A stretch of 64,000 nt of DNA, taken from NCBI RefSeq assembly GCF_027409185.1, contig NC_084461.1, positions 190,174,501 to 190,238,500 of the forward strand, read 5' to 3'. The notes beneath the pieces were generated by a model, which saw nothing but the letters and a program-made list of their open reading frames with translations, was not told the DNA's origin and ran no database searches. Made by a program: the position numbers and the translations under genes. Each line of letters opens with the position of its first letter. The stretch's first letter is position 1. This DNA is from Cynocephalus volans. Its lineage: Eukaryota; Chordata; Mammalia; Dermoptera; Cynocephalidae. Shown in pieces: positions 42,925 through 55,079 of the stretch.

Positions 42925-44565
42925 GTGTCTGTCCTTCCCTGCTTGGAATTGCACCTACCATTGACCTCAGGACCGTTGTATGAACTGCCACATTGAGCAT
43001 AGCCAGGACCTTCCGCATTTGCAGGCAGATCCCATGATTTTTCTGCTCTCAGCTAACAGATAGTCCTCCATCCCTTTAAGTCACAAATGCACCCTCAGTT
43101 CAGTAATTTGAATGTCCATCCCTTAATATTTTCTCAACCCTTTGTTCTGTGATCAAAGAGCAGACTTCTCCCTCTCTCGCAGTTAGCAGCCTGCCTTCAG
43201 GGATGGGGCTGCAGTTGCCTTCTGCTCTCTTTCTTCCACTGGGAAGCTGCAGGATCCTTCCACAGAAGGGCTACAATAGTTCTTACTTGGTGTATGGGAC
43301 TCACCCTTTCCAAATGTATCAGTTAGCTATTGCTACATAACAAAGTACCCCAAAACTCAGTAACTTAAAACACCTGTGAAAGGATTCATGCTCCCCTGAA
43401 CATGGGTTGGCTGGTCCAGGCTGGGCTTGGCTGGGCACCTCTACATAAGCCATGGGTTCACTTGGGCTCAACTCCTTGCTGCCAGTTGGGTTTCACTCCA
43501 TGTGTGTACATTCTGAGGCTCACACTCAACAGGCGGCAGCACATCTCTTGATGAAAGCAGAAGCACAAGAGGGTAAACAGATACATTGAAGCCACTTAAG
43601 GGCCAGGCCCAGAACTGACATGCTGTTCCTTCTCACAGGCCACTGCCAAGCAAGTTACATGAGTGAGCCCAACTCAGGGGTTGACAAGTACATGCCACCT
43701 CTAGTGGGAGGAACTGCAAAGTCACATGACAAGAGCATGGATCTAGGAAGGAGTCACTTTGGAGCCAGTGATTCATGACACATGTCTTATAGTTAGCTAG
43801 AGCTGGAGCTTTTTCTCCAGGGTTGGGGTAGATTCTTCAGTGATCCCAGGTCTGGGAAACTCTCTCCTATAATTCCCTTTCCCAGAGCCTCTATATCTTT
43901 CTTCTGATCCTTTCTATTTCCTTCCTGTTCTAGATTTCTATACTACCCCCAGCTTCTTGTTGTGAGGTTCTCTCTGCCACGAGAGGGCCCTGTTAGGCCC
44001 CAAGATGACCCATGTCAGAACTCTCACTTATGTGGTTGACATCTGGACCAGAGTAAACACCTCCCAACAAAGCCCATCCCATGGAGCCCCTTTTGTTAGG
44101 AACGACAGGCCTCTTCAGCTTTCTTGAGGATGAGGCAGACCCCAGAACCTCCATGTCTCCCAGCTAGGTGGAAAGCTCTCCTCTCTGATGGGTCTTCAGG
44201 AAGCCAGCTGGACTGAAGCAAGGGACATAGCACCTCCATCCGTCTCCCAAAGTGGGGGTGTGAACACGCAACACCTGGTAACAATTCTCTCCAGTGAGGC
44301 CACTCTACCAAGCATTGCCCCTCTCCATACTCTAGGCCCTTTAAAGATTCTTAATGTGCTTGAGGAGTCCAGGAGAGATGGAAGTGACTCTCTAATCTCC
44401 CTTGTCAAATTCCGCATTTTGGAGTTTATTGCAGACTTGGTTTCATTCTTGGTGCCACCTATATGGAGCCTCAGGCAAAACCAAGGCAACAAGAGTCCCT
44501 TTATATGCATTAAATAATAATGAGGAGGAGGAAAAGGAAGAGGAAACAAGAGGATGATGATGATG
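42925..44565. other. Decayed intron of the OAS1 copy
   Basis: Longer than OAS1 intron 4 by about 1.2 kb. 43318-43560 resembles an old repeat ('AGTTAGCTATTGCTACATAA'). Nothing coding is recognised. Confidence 0.45.
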
Positions 44566-45190
44566 ATGGCATTCTCTGAGTGCTTACTATGCTCCAGTTT
44601 CCATGTTCAGCACCTCATATGCCTTGTCTTGCCTATCCTCTGAGATAGGCATATCTGAATCTCCCCACTTCACAGAAGAGGAAACCGAGGCTTAGAGAGG
44701 TCAAGCTACCCTGCCCAAGGGCACATCATGAAGAAAGGGCAGAGGCGAGATTCAAATCCACATCTGTCAGGCCCAAGTGCAAGGCTCCTTCTGCTCATGC
44801 TCTCTGCCCACTATACGTCAGGGCACTCAGGACACAAGCCATGGACCAATGCCTTGCTGGGCCCCTCCTCAGACCCTGAGTCCTGCCTGCCCCAGGCTAG
44901 AGTTTTGCTCTGCCTGGAGCATCTAGGCATTCTGGACAGAGCTCCAAGTTCTCACCTGTCCCTCTCTGAACATTGTTCTTCAGGACTGTGTTTCTGGAAC
45001 CAACCAACCCTACAGGAAATGTCGGTGGTGGAGGCTCAGAGGGCTGGTGACAGCCAGTGCAAGAGACTGAAGCCTGGCTGAATTACTTGTGTTTTGAGAA
45101 AGGGGATGGGTGTCTAGCAGGTTCCTGGAATGTGCTGGTGAGACCTTCTGCTTCCTCCCTGACATCACTCCCCTCACCCCTCCACATGGC
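44566..45190 (+). repeat. Segmental duplicate of OAS1 intron 4 end, exon 5 and start of intron 5
   Basis: Co-linear with 22300-22920: GGGCACTCAGGACACA.GCCATG, 'TTTTGCTCTGCCTGGA', 'CTGGACAGAGCTCCAAGT', the acceptor 'GAACATTGTTCTTCAG' and 'GTGAGACCTTCTGC' occur in order in both. It includes an inverted MIR shared by both copies, so the duplication post-dates that MIR insertion. Confidence 0.9.
44984..45137 (+). pseudogene. OAS1 paralogue exon 5 remnant
   Basis: Length 154 against 151 in OAS1, with acceptor and donor in place. It retains residues of the family helix (ETEAWLNYLCF) and the final GSWNVL, but TGA at 45048-45050 follows EGW. CFK has become CFE. It is non-functional as OAS. Confidence 0.9.
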
Positions 45191-45510
45191 TCTGCACCTC
45201 CCCCGGCCCCTTCCCCAGCGATGGTGACCTCAGTCCCCTGGGTTCAGGGAAGGACTAAGGTCACCTTTGGTCCCTGACAATTGGCATCTCTCTCAGTGTG
45301 ATCCTCAAAAGGCTGGCTCTGGCCTCTTACAGAGTAAACCTGAACAAAATCAGGTACATTATAACTGAGACAGACTGCTGATATAGACATTATCAACTCC
45401 ATTAAACTGGGTTCAACCAAATACTACACTCTGCTGGGCCCCACATGCTTATGTCACACAGCCACTTGGTGAGACCCACATTCATAGGGGGCTCTCTCCC
45501 TCTCTCTAAC
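45138..45510. other. No gene recognised
   Basis: The first ~50 bases continue the duplicate of intron 5. No counterpart of OAS1 exon 6 or its 3' UTR was found here or further right. Confidence 0.5.
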
Positions 45511-45541
45511 ACACACACACACACACACACGCACGCATGCA

Positions 45542-45573
<32 letters not shown>

Positions 45574-45580
45574 CACACTG
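45511..45580 (+). repeat. (AC)n-(GCAC)n-(AC)n alternating purine-pyrimidine tract
   Basis: About 70 bases of ACACAC, then GCACGCAC units, then ACAC, with strict purine-pyrimidine alternation almost throughout. Confidence 0.95.
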
Positions 45581-45930
45581 ACACTCCTGTGTTAGCCAGC
45601 TGGTGATCAACACTTCAGGGTAGGTTGCTTTGCAGAACAAAATAATGGTCAGCTTTCAATTCCAGGCTCAGGCCAAGACTTTTGACTGATAGGTCCCATT
45701 TTTACACATCTTGCCCAAAGTCTCTGGTTTATCACTTCCATACATCCCATACACAATAAAGAGATAGTAGAACCATCATGCGCTTGCTTTTAGTATTCTC
45801 TTTGTGCAGCCTGGGTTTTGCATCTGATTTTGGTTTTGGCAGTACTGTAGGTAGCTCATTTCTCTAGGAGGCATAACCATAACCACTGTGGCCTCCCTTC
45901 ATTAGCACTTACAATTTGCCAAGCATGTGC
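45581..45930. other. Nothing recognised
   Basis: No gene, RNA or clear repeat. Confidence 0.4.
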
Positions 45931-46352
45931 TATATTAGTTTGTTTTCTGTCACGTAGCAGGATACCTGAAACTGGGTAACTTATAAAGGAATAAAATTTA
46001 TTTATTACAGTTTTGGAGGCTGGGAAGTCCACAGTCCAGGGGGTGCACCTGTGAAGGGCCTTCTTCTGGTGGGAACTCTCCACAGAGTCCTGTGGTGACC
46101 AGGGATCACACGGCAAGAATGGCCAGAGCTGGAGAGAACTAACCTTCTCACTTGCTCTTCTTATGAAGCCATCAGAACCATGGCCATGACAGCCCATTAA
46201 ACTATCAACCCATTACTCCATGAATAGATCAATCTGTTCAGGAGGGCACATTCCTCAGGATCCAATCACCTCTTAAAGTCTCCACCGTTCACCACCATTT
46301 TGGAGGTTAAGTCCCAACATGAGCTTGGGGGGACATTCAAACCATAGCACAT
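45931..46352 (-). mobile_element. MaLR-type LTR (MST/MLT1-like)
   Basis: Starts 'TATTAGTTTGTTTTCTGTCA', then 'ACTGGGTAACTTATAAAGGA', 'TTTTGGAGGCTGGGAAGTCC' and ends 'GGGGACATTCAAACCATAGC'. Reverse-complement LTR, solitary. Confidence 0.7.
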
Positions 46353-46399
46353 GTTAAGGACCTTACATTCATTGTCTCTTTCATCCTCACATAACCTTG

Positions 46400-46617
46400 T
46401 GAGGCAGCAGAGCATGATGTAAAGAGCAGGAATTTAAAAGCAAGCCATCTAGAGCTTGAATGTCTGGGTTCAAATCCTGGCTCTATCAATTACCAGCTGT
46501 GTGACACTGGGCAAATTACTTAACTTCCTTGTGCCTCCATTTTTCTGTCTCCAAAATAAAAATGACAGTAGTGCCTACCTCACAGGATTTTATGAGGATT
46601 AAATGAATTAATATTTA
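46400..46617 (+). repeat. MIR SINE, left part, split by L1
   Basis: A clear MIR ('TGGGTTCAAATCCTGGCTCT', 'CCAGCTGTGTGACACTGGGC', 'CTACCTCACAGGATTTTATG') that stops at the L1 target site and resumes at 52283 ('AAGGTGTTTAGAACAGCACC'). Confidence 0.8.
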
Positions 46618-46913
46618 CTTATTTATTTATTTACTGTTTTTATGTTTTTTATTTACTTTTTATTTTTATTAGCATATTCATTGTTACAAATCACACTTAT
46701 TCTTTTTTATTAATTTAATTTTATTTTGTCAATATACAATGTGGTTGATTATTGTGGCCCATCACTGAAACCTCCCTCCCTCCTCCCTCTCCCCCCTCCC
46801 TCCCAACAATCACCTTTCTGTTTGCTTGTCGTATCAACTTCAAGGAATTGTAATTGTTGTGTCTTCTTCCCTCCCCCCACCCCCAGTTTATTTGTGTATT
46901 TATTTATTTATTT

Positions 46914-49900
46914 TTAGATCCTACAAATAAGTGAGAACATGTGATATTTCTCTTTCTGTGCCTGACTCGTTTCACTTAATATAATCCTCTCTAGGTCCAT
47001 CAATGTTGTCGCAAATGTCAGTATTTCATTCTCTTTTATAGCTGAGTAGTATTCCATTGTGTAGATGTACCACATTTTCCGTATCCACTCATCCAATGAT
47101 GGACATTTGGGCTGGTTCCAACTCTTAGCTATTGTAAAGAGTGCTGCGATGAACATTGGGGAACAGGTATACCTTCGACTTGATGATTTCCATTCCTCTG
47201 GGTATATTCCCAGCAGTGGGATAGCTGGGTCATATGGCAGATCTATCTGCAATTGTTTGAGGAACCTCCATACCATTTTCCATAGAGGCTGCACCATTTT
47301 GCAGTCCCACCAACAATGTATGAGAGTTCCTTTTTCTCCGCAACCTCGCCAGCATTTATTTTCAGAGTCTTTTGGATTTTAGCCATTCTAACTGGGGTTA
47401 GATGGTATCTCAGTGTGGTTTTGATTTGCATTTCCCGGATGCTGAGTGATGTGGAGCATTTTTTCGTATGTCTGTTGGCCATTTGTATATCTTCCTTAGA
47501 GAAATGCCTACTTAGCTCTTCTGCCCATTTTTTAATTGGGTTGCTTGTTTTTTTCTTGTAAAATTGTTTGAGTTCCTTATATATTCTGGATATTAATCCT
47601 TTGTCAGATGTATATTTTGCAAATATTTTCTCCCACTCTGTTGGTGGTCTTTTAACTTTGTTAATTATTTCTTTTGCTGTGCAGAACCTTTTTAGTTTGC
47701 TATAATCCCATTTGTTTATTTTTCCTTTGGTTGCCTGTGCTTTTGGGGTCATATTCATGATGTCTGTGTCCAGTCCTACTTCCTGAAGTGTTTCTCCTAT
47801 GTTTTCTTTAAGAAGTTTTATTGTTTCAGGGTGTATATTTAATTCTTTAATCCATTTTGAGTTGTCTTTAGTATATGGTGAGAGGTATGGATCTAGTTTC
47901 ATTCTTCTGCATATGGATATCCAGTTCTCCCAACACCTTTGCTGAAGAGGCAGTCTCTTCCCCCATGTATAAGCTTGGTGCCTTTGTCAAAGATCAGATG
48001 GCAGTAAGTGTGTGGGTTGATTTCTGGATTCTCTATTCTATTCCATTGATCAGTGTGTCTTTTTTTATGCCAGTACCATTCTGTTTTGGTTATTATAGCT
48101 TTGTAGTATAGTTTAAAGTCATGTAGTATTATGCTTTCAGCTTTATTATTATTATTTTTTTTTTTGCTCAGCATTGCTTTGGCTACGCATGGTCTTTTGT
48201 TATTCCATATAAATGTCTGGATAGTTTTTTCCATTTCTGAGAAGAATGTCATTGGAATTTTGATGGGCATTGCATTGAATTTGTATATCACTTTGGGTAG
48301 TATGGACATTTTCACAATGTTGATTCTTCCAGTCCAAGAGCATGGGATATCTTTCCATCTTCTTGTGCCCTCTTTAATTTCTCTCAGCACTGGTTTGTAG
48401 TTCTCATTATAGAGATTTTTCACATCCTTGGCTAACTCTATTCCTAAGTATTTAATTTTTTTGGTGGCTATTGTAAATGGGCAAGCTTTCTTGATTTCTC
48501 TTTCTGCATGTTCACTGTTGGAGAAAAGAAATGCTACTGATTTCTGTGTGTTGGTTTTGTATCCCACAACTTTGTTGAAATCATTTATCAACTCCAAGAG
48601 TTTTTCTGTAAAGGCTTTAGGCTGCTCAATATAAAGGATCATGTCATCTGTAAACAGGGACAGTTTGACTTCATCTTTTCCAATCTGGATGCCCTTTATT
48701 TCTTTCTTTTCTCTGATTGCTCTGGCTAGTACTTCCAACACTATGTTGAATAGGAGTGGTGAGAGTGGGCATACTTGTCTAGTTCCTGTTCTTAAAGGAA
48801 AAGCTGAAAGCTTTCCATTCAGGATAATATTGGCAGTGGGTTTATCATATATGGCTTTAATTATGTTGAGATACTTTCCATCTATACCTAACTCGTAGAG
48901 AGTCTTTATCATGAATGAGTGTTGAATTTTATCAAATTCTTTTTCAGCATCTATAGAGATGGTCATATGGTCCTTGTGTTTGATTTTATTGATGTGGTGT
49001 ATCACATTTATTGATTTGCATATGTTGAACCAACCTTGCACCACTAGGATGAATCCCACTTGATCATGGTGTGTAATTTTGCATATGTGTTGCTGTATTC
49101 TGTTAGCTAGTATTTTATTGAGGATTTTTGCATCTATGTTCATCAAGGATGTTGGCCTGTAGTTTTCTTTTTTAGTTGTATCTTTACCTGGTTTTGGTAT
49201 CAAGTTGATGTTTGCTTCATAGAATGAGTTTGAGAAAATTGCCTCTGTTTCAATCTTTTGGAATAGTTTGTAGAGAATTGGTGTCAATTCCTCTTTGAAT
49301 GTTTGGTAGAATTCTGCTGTGAATCCATCTGGTCCTGGGCTTTTCTTTGTTAGGAGCCTTCTGATAACAGCTTCATTCTCTTTTATGGTTATTGGTCTGT
49401 TCAGATTTTCTACATCGTCTTGCCTCAGTTTTGGTAGTTTGTGTGAGTCCAGATTTTCAATTTTGCTGGCATATAGTTGTTTATAATAGTCTCTAATGAT
49501 TCCTTGTATTTCGGAGGTATCAGTTATAATATCACCTTTTTCATTTCTAATTTTTGTTATTTGTGTCTTCTCTCTTCTTTTTTTAGTTAGCCATGCTAAT
49601 GGTTTGTCAATTTTATTTTTCTTTTCAAAAAAACAACTTTTTGATTCATCGATCTTTTGTATCATTTTTTTTGTTTGTTTCAATTTCATTAAGTTCTGCT
49701 CTGATCTTAATGATTTCTTTCCATCTGCTAACTTTGGGTTTGGATTGTTCTTGCTTTTCTAGTTCTTTAAGGTGAAGTATTAGGTTGTTCATTTGCCATC
49801 TTTCCATTCTTCTGAGGTGAGCATTTAATGCAATAAATTTCCCCCTTAGTACTGCTTTTGCAGTATCCCACAGGTTTTGGTATGATTTATCATTGTTTTC

Positions 49901-50730
49901 ATTAGTTTCAATAAATTTTTTGATTTCCTGCTTGATTTCTTCTTGGACCCATATGTCATTAAGTAGAATGCTGTTTAACGTCCATGTGTTTGTATAGTTT
50001 CCTGAATTCCATTTGTTATTGATTTCTAATTTTAATCCATTGTGGTCTGAAAAAATACATGAGATAATTCCAAGTTTTTTGAATTTGTTGAGACTTGATT
50101 TGTGACCTAATATGTGATCTATCCTGGAGAATGATCCATGTGCTGATGAGAAAAATGAATATTCTGAGGTTTTTGGATGGAATGTTCTGTAGATATCTGC
50201 CAATTCCAATTGGTCTAGAGTGTTGTTTAGATCTTGTGTTTCTCTGTTGATTCTTTGCCTAGATGATCTGTCCAATATTGAGAGTGGGCTGATCAGGTCC
50301 CCTGCTATTATGGTATTAGTGTCTATTTCCTTCTTTAGGTCTAACAGAGTTTGCTTTATAAATCTGGCTGCTCTGACATTGGGTGCATATATATTTATGA
50401 CTGTTATATCTTCTTGATGGATGATTCCTTTTATCATTATGTAGTAGACCTCATTATCTCTTCTTATGGTTTTTAGTTTAAAGTCTATTTTATCAGATGT
50501 AAGAATAGCTACTCCAGCTCATTTTTCATTTCTGTTTGCACAGTAAATCTTTTTCTGTCCTTTGACTCTTGGTCTATATGAGTCTTTATAGGAGAGGTGG
50601 GTCTTTTGAAGGCAGCATATAGTTGGGTCCTTCTTTTTAATCCAGTCAGCCAGTCTGTGTCTTTTGATTGGAGAATTTAATCCTTTTACATAAGAGTTGT
50701 TATTGAAAAGTGTTGATTTACTCCTAGCAT
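46914..50730 (-). pseudogene. L1 ORF2, broken but with a long open RT part
   Basis: Minus-strand ATG at 50730 and stop at 46914-46916. 47899-49689 is open for 596 codons and covers the reverse transcriptase. [12 protein letters not shown] is intact, GTRQGC has become GTRQVC, and the catalytic FADD reads FTDD (near 48640-48655). Breaks separate the endonuclease part (about 49646-50437 open) and the C-terminus. Confidence 0.9.
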
Positions 50731-50912
50731 TTTATTGATTTTTGTTTGGATGTTTTAAGTGTCTTTTGTTCCTTTCTTTCTGATTTACTGTTTGTCTTCT
50801 GTATTTGTTGGTTTCTTGGGTTGTAGATAAACTTTTTTTTTCCTCTTCATTGTTGGCATTTTTATTTTACTAGTGGGTTTTGATTTTTCTTGAGTTTTTA
50901 TGGCAGTGGTAT

Positions 50913-51890
50913 TTATTTTTCATGTACCAGGCCCAGTGCTCCCTTGAGAATTTCTTATAAGGGTGATAGTGTGATAGTGAACTCCCGCAGTTTTTGTTTG
51001 TCTGAGAAATATACTATTTACCCTTCATTTTGGAAGGATAGCCTTGTGGGGTACAGTATTCTTGGCTGGCAATCTTTGTCTTTTAGTATTTTGAATATAT
51101 CATCCCATTCCTTTCTGGATTTTAGGGGTTGTGATAAAAAGTCTGATGTTAGTCTGATTGGGGCTCCCTTTTAGATGATTTGATGCTTCTCTCTTGCAGC
51201 TTTTAAGATTCTCTCTTTGTCTTTGAGTTTTGCCAATTTGATTACAACATGTCTTGGAGAATACCTTTTTGGGTTGAATATAGTTGGGGATCTTTGAGCT
51301 TCCTGAATCTGAAGATCTGTGTCTTTTCCTGTACCTAGGAAGTTTCTGCCACTATTTTGTTGAATATGTTTTCAATGCAATCTCCTTTTTCCTCCCCTTC
51401 TGGAATACCCATGACTCGGATATTTGAGCGCTTAAGGTTGTCTGATATCTCTCTTAGATTTTCCTCAATGTTTTTAATTCTTTTTTTTTTTTTTGTCTCC
51501 CTGTGTTATTTCAAACAGCCCATCTTCAATGTCAGAAGTTCTATCTTCTGCTTTTGCAAGCCTGCTGGTTAAACTCTCTGTTGTGTTTTTTATTTTGTTG
51601 AATAAATTCTTCAGCTCAGCAAGCTCTGCTACTTTCTTTTTCAGGGCATTGATTTCCATGTACATTTCTTCTTTCAGGTCCTATATACTTTTCCTTGTTT
51701 CATCATGTTGTCTAGCTGAGTTTTCTTATATCTCATTTAGTTCCCTTAGAATTATCACTCGAAATTCCTTGTCAGACATTTCAAGGGCTTCTTGTTCTAT
51801 AGGATCTAGAGCTTGAGAGTTATTACCCTTTGGTGGTGTACTTTCTTGATTTTTCATATTTCAGTTATTTTTCCTTTGGTGTTTAGTCAT
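50913..51890 (-). pseudogene. L1 ORF1, broken
   Basis: Minus-strand ATG at 51890. Coiled-coil residues such as ALKKKVAELAELKNL are readable at 51600-51660, a poly(T) run (51481-51494) breaks the frame, and the RNA-binding part extends to a stop at 50913-50915. Confidence 0.85.
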
Positions 51891-51989
51891 TGTGGCAAGG
51901 GATTTCACCATCCACTGGTTCAACACTATTGTCTGGCTAGGATGCTGCTGGGGCTGCCAATTTGGTATGGCTGCCTCAGTGTCTGCTCA

Positions 51990-52282
51990 GTCGCCTGCTG
52001 GCACCTCGGGCATGTGGTCTCTGTGGGACTCGGGCCTCTCTGGTGGGGCGAGTCTCTGGTCAGCACGCACTCGGTTGGGCTGGGAATGGGGTCTGGCGGC
52101 AGCAAGGCCTATCTGCTTGGTCACTCACTGGCGCCGCTGGGCGTGTGGTCTCCGTGGATATTGGGCCTCTCCGGTGGGGTGCCTCTCTGGTCGCTGTGCA
52201 CTCGGTTGGGCTGGGGATGGGGTCCAGCAGCAGCGAGGCCCACCTGCTCGGTCACGTGCTGGCACCACAGGGCATGTGGTCC
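51990..52282 (-). repeat. Tandem monomers in L1 5' UTR, period 131 bp
   Basis: C(A/G)TGTGGTC recurs at 52011, 52142 and 52273, each 131 bases apart. 'CACTCGGTTGGGCTGG' also recurs at the same spacing. Confidence 0.85.
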
Positions 52283-52345
52283 TAAATGAATTAATATTTA
52301 TAAGGTGTTTAGAACAGCACCTGATATCTAGTAATGGTTTGGTAA
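52283..52345 (+). repeat. MIR SINE, right part
   Basis: Continues the MIR interrupted at 46617. Confidence 0.7.
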
Positions 52346-55079
52346 ATAAAATACCATTTTACTTATTAAGAAACTGAGGCTCAGAAGAGGGAAGTAATTT
52401 GTTCAAGGTTGCACAGATAGGGACCAGTCTCAAACCCAAGTCCATCTGACTCCAAAAACCATGCCCTTTTTAACATCTTGCTTTGCATTACCTCCATTTG
52501 ACAGATAATGAAACCAAGTCTCAGAGAAGCTAAATGATTCACCTGGGGCTGCACAGCAAAACAGGGGCAGACTAGCTAGAATGAGGGTCTCCTGACTGCC
52601 AATGTGAGATGCTTCTACACGCCTTTCTTGCTGATATCCTGTAGGCAGACTGATTTTTTTGCTTGAAGATGAGCACACATTTTTTTTTTCCAGTTGCTGG
52701 TGCACCTGTCACTAATTGGCAGCAGGCGTGGTCCCAGTAATTGGTGAACACTGATGAATTTGCAACAGACAAGAGGATCCTCATTATCCTAGTTCTCACA
52801 GTTTCCAAGTTGCTTATGGAGGCAGAAATCACATCAAGGAAAACCTTCAATAATCAACTAACTTCTTGTAAAATTAGTTGCAACCCAACTTCCCTCCCTA
52901 CTTAAAATTAGCACTTATTTCCAGCTTTGCTTTCAATTCCTTTCTCTCTCTCTCTTTTCCCTAGCAATAGTGTTGAAAAGAATATATGGTAGATTTACAC
53001 AAATAGTGGGATCCCAATCTTGAGTTTGCTGTGTATGCCTGAAAAAAATGCCATGGTTTAATCTTGATAATAATCATAAAAATAATAACATGAAAGTAAT
53101 TTTAAAATAACAACTGGTATTTACTCGGTGCTTATCTGATGCCAACTACTTTGCTAAGCCTGTGGATGTGTGACATCCCCATTGCTACTGATGAGGGAGT
53201 TGAGGTTCATAGAAGTGAAGTCATATACACAAGTCACACAGCAGGTGAGTGACAGAGCTGGGATTCAAACCCAAACTATCAGCCTTCAAAGCCCATGCTC
53301 TTAATCTCTGTCTCACTGTCTTAGTGTTTTCTTGTCCCTTTAATTAAGTTCCATAGTACGTACTCCCAGGACCTATAATTGTAGATTACATGATGGCAGG
53401 TAAGTAATTGGTAATTCCTGGCTGTGATGAAGATCCATCACAGAAACCTGCCAATTTTCAGCTTGTTATGCAGTTACTCAAGTACTGTGACTTCAAGTGA
53501 CATTGGCTCCTGAAAGAAGACACCATCTTTCTGTCTTTCCCTCCTTTGTCGACTGATCTCCCCTTAAACCTCAGTGCATTCCTACTCCTAATCCCCCATG
53601 TACTGCCAGCTGACTGACTGAATAAAGTATTTTTTGAAAATCAGCAGTGTCGTGAGCAAGGTTTCTTGGTCTTAGCATAGAAGAACGAAAAAAGAAGTGT
53701 GAAATGAGAATCATTGCAGCTATCACTAGGTGCCTGCTATGTACCCAGCAGTTGCTAGGTCAGCCAAGTTTTTCTGTAAAGGATCATATAGTAAATATTT
53801 TAGGCTTTATGGATCATCCAGTCTCAGTTACAACTACTCAGCGCTGTTGTGGTGTCATGAAAGCAGCCATACACAGTACACAAATGAATGGGTTGTTCCA
53901 ATAAAACTTTATTTATGGACTCTGAAATCTGAATTTCATGTAATTTTCATGTTTCACAAAATATTATTATTTTATTGATTTTTTTCTTAACCATTTAAAA
54001 ATGTAAAAAACACAGAAAAACAGGCAGAGGCTGGAATTGACTTGGCCTGCCGGCCATAGTTTGCTAGTTTCTTCCAACATTATATTAAAAATTTTCAGGC
54101 ATACAGAAAATTTGAAAGAATTTTACAATGAACACTCATTACATAGGTTTTACAATTAACATTTTACTGTATTCACTTTATTGCACATCTACAATTTCAC
54201 CATCCTTCTAACCACCCATAAAATCATCTTATTCTTCTGATGCATCAGAATGGCCTTTTGAAAAAGAAAACAGCAGCAACCCCTTCCTAGGCCAGTATGA
54301 GGTGGTAAGTGCGTCAACTGAGCAGACAGGCAACAGGAGAGAGTAGGTTTGTGGATGAATATTGCCATTTTTCATATATAGGCAACAAGTAATAATCTTT
54401 CAAGGAAGAGAACAGATGATTTGCTCCTGTATCGGCTAGGAATATGCCTGGCAGCAAGTAACAAAATGTGCAACATATGCTGTTGGTGTCCTGCCCAGAC
54501 ATGTGCTCTAATGCAAGTACCCCCAAAAAACTCTGTTTAAGGCTTTCTATAGCCATAAATCCAACATTTTCTTATTTATTTACTTATTTATTATTCATCT
54601 TCCCATTGGTGAAATATAAGTTCCATGAGAGCAGAGACATCTCAAACTTATTTACTACTGTATATGCTCTATGCTAGACAAGTTTATTGGTATAAAGACA
54701 ATATTCAATAATATTTTAGGAATAAGGAATGAGTCCATCTTACACATTTCATAAGTTGTATTTTATTATCTTTCTTCTCTATGTCCTGCTATCTTACAAT
54801 CTCAGCTAATTTCCTCTGTTCCATCTTCCAGTTTACCAATTTTCTCTTCAGTTGTGTTTATTGAGAGGGTTTGGTTTTTTTGTTTGTTTCTGGTTTTATT
54901 TGCATTTTTTTTTTTTTTTCATTTCTAAGATGGTGGTGATGGCTGTTGGTTTTCATAATTGTCCTTGTTTTATGGATAGGATGGAAATTATAATAAATAT
55001 AATGAATACTTAAAATGGATATAATACCTCATCTAGTCCCCCTGAGGATGTTAATTGTATATTTCTAGACTCTAAGTTC
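52346..55079. other. Intergenic DNA with MIR fragments
   Basis: Inverted MIR-like segments lie at about 52360-52460 and 53100-53320 ('ATTTACTCGGTGCTTATCTG', 'GTGAGTGACAGAGCTGGGAT'). 54560-54590 is a TATTTA run. No gene is recognised. Confidence 0.45.

Larger units (their letters stand above)
46618..52282 (-). mobile_element. Long L1, inverted, inserted in a MIR
   Basis: An exact 18-base duplication TAAATGAATTAATATTTA flanks it at 46600-46617 and 52283-52300. From left: an A/T-rich segment that may be transduced (46618-46705), the L1 3' UTR, ORF2 (46914-50730), ORF1 (50913-51890) and a 5' UTR with 131-bp monomers cut at 52282. It is 5'-truncated inside a monomer. Confidence 0.92.
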
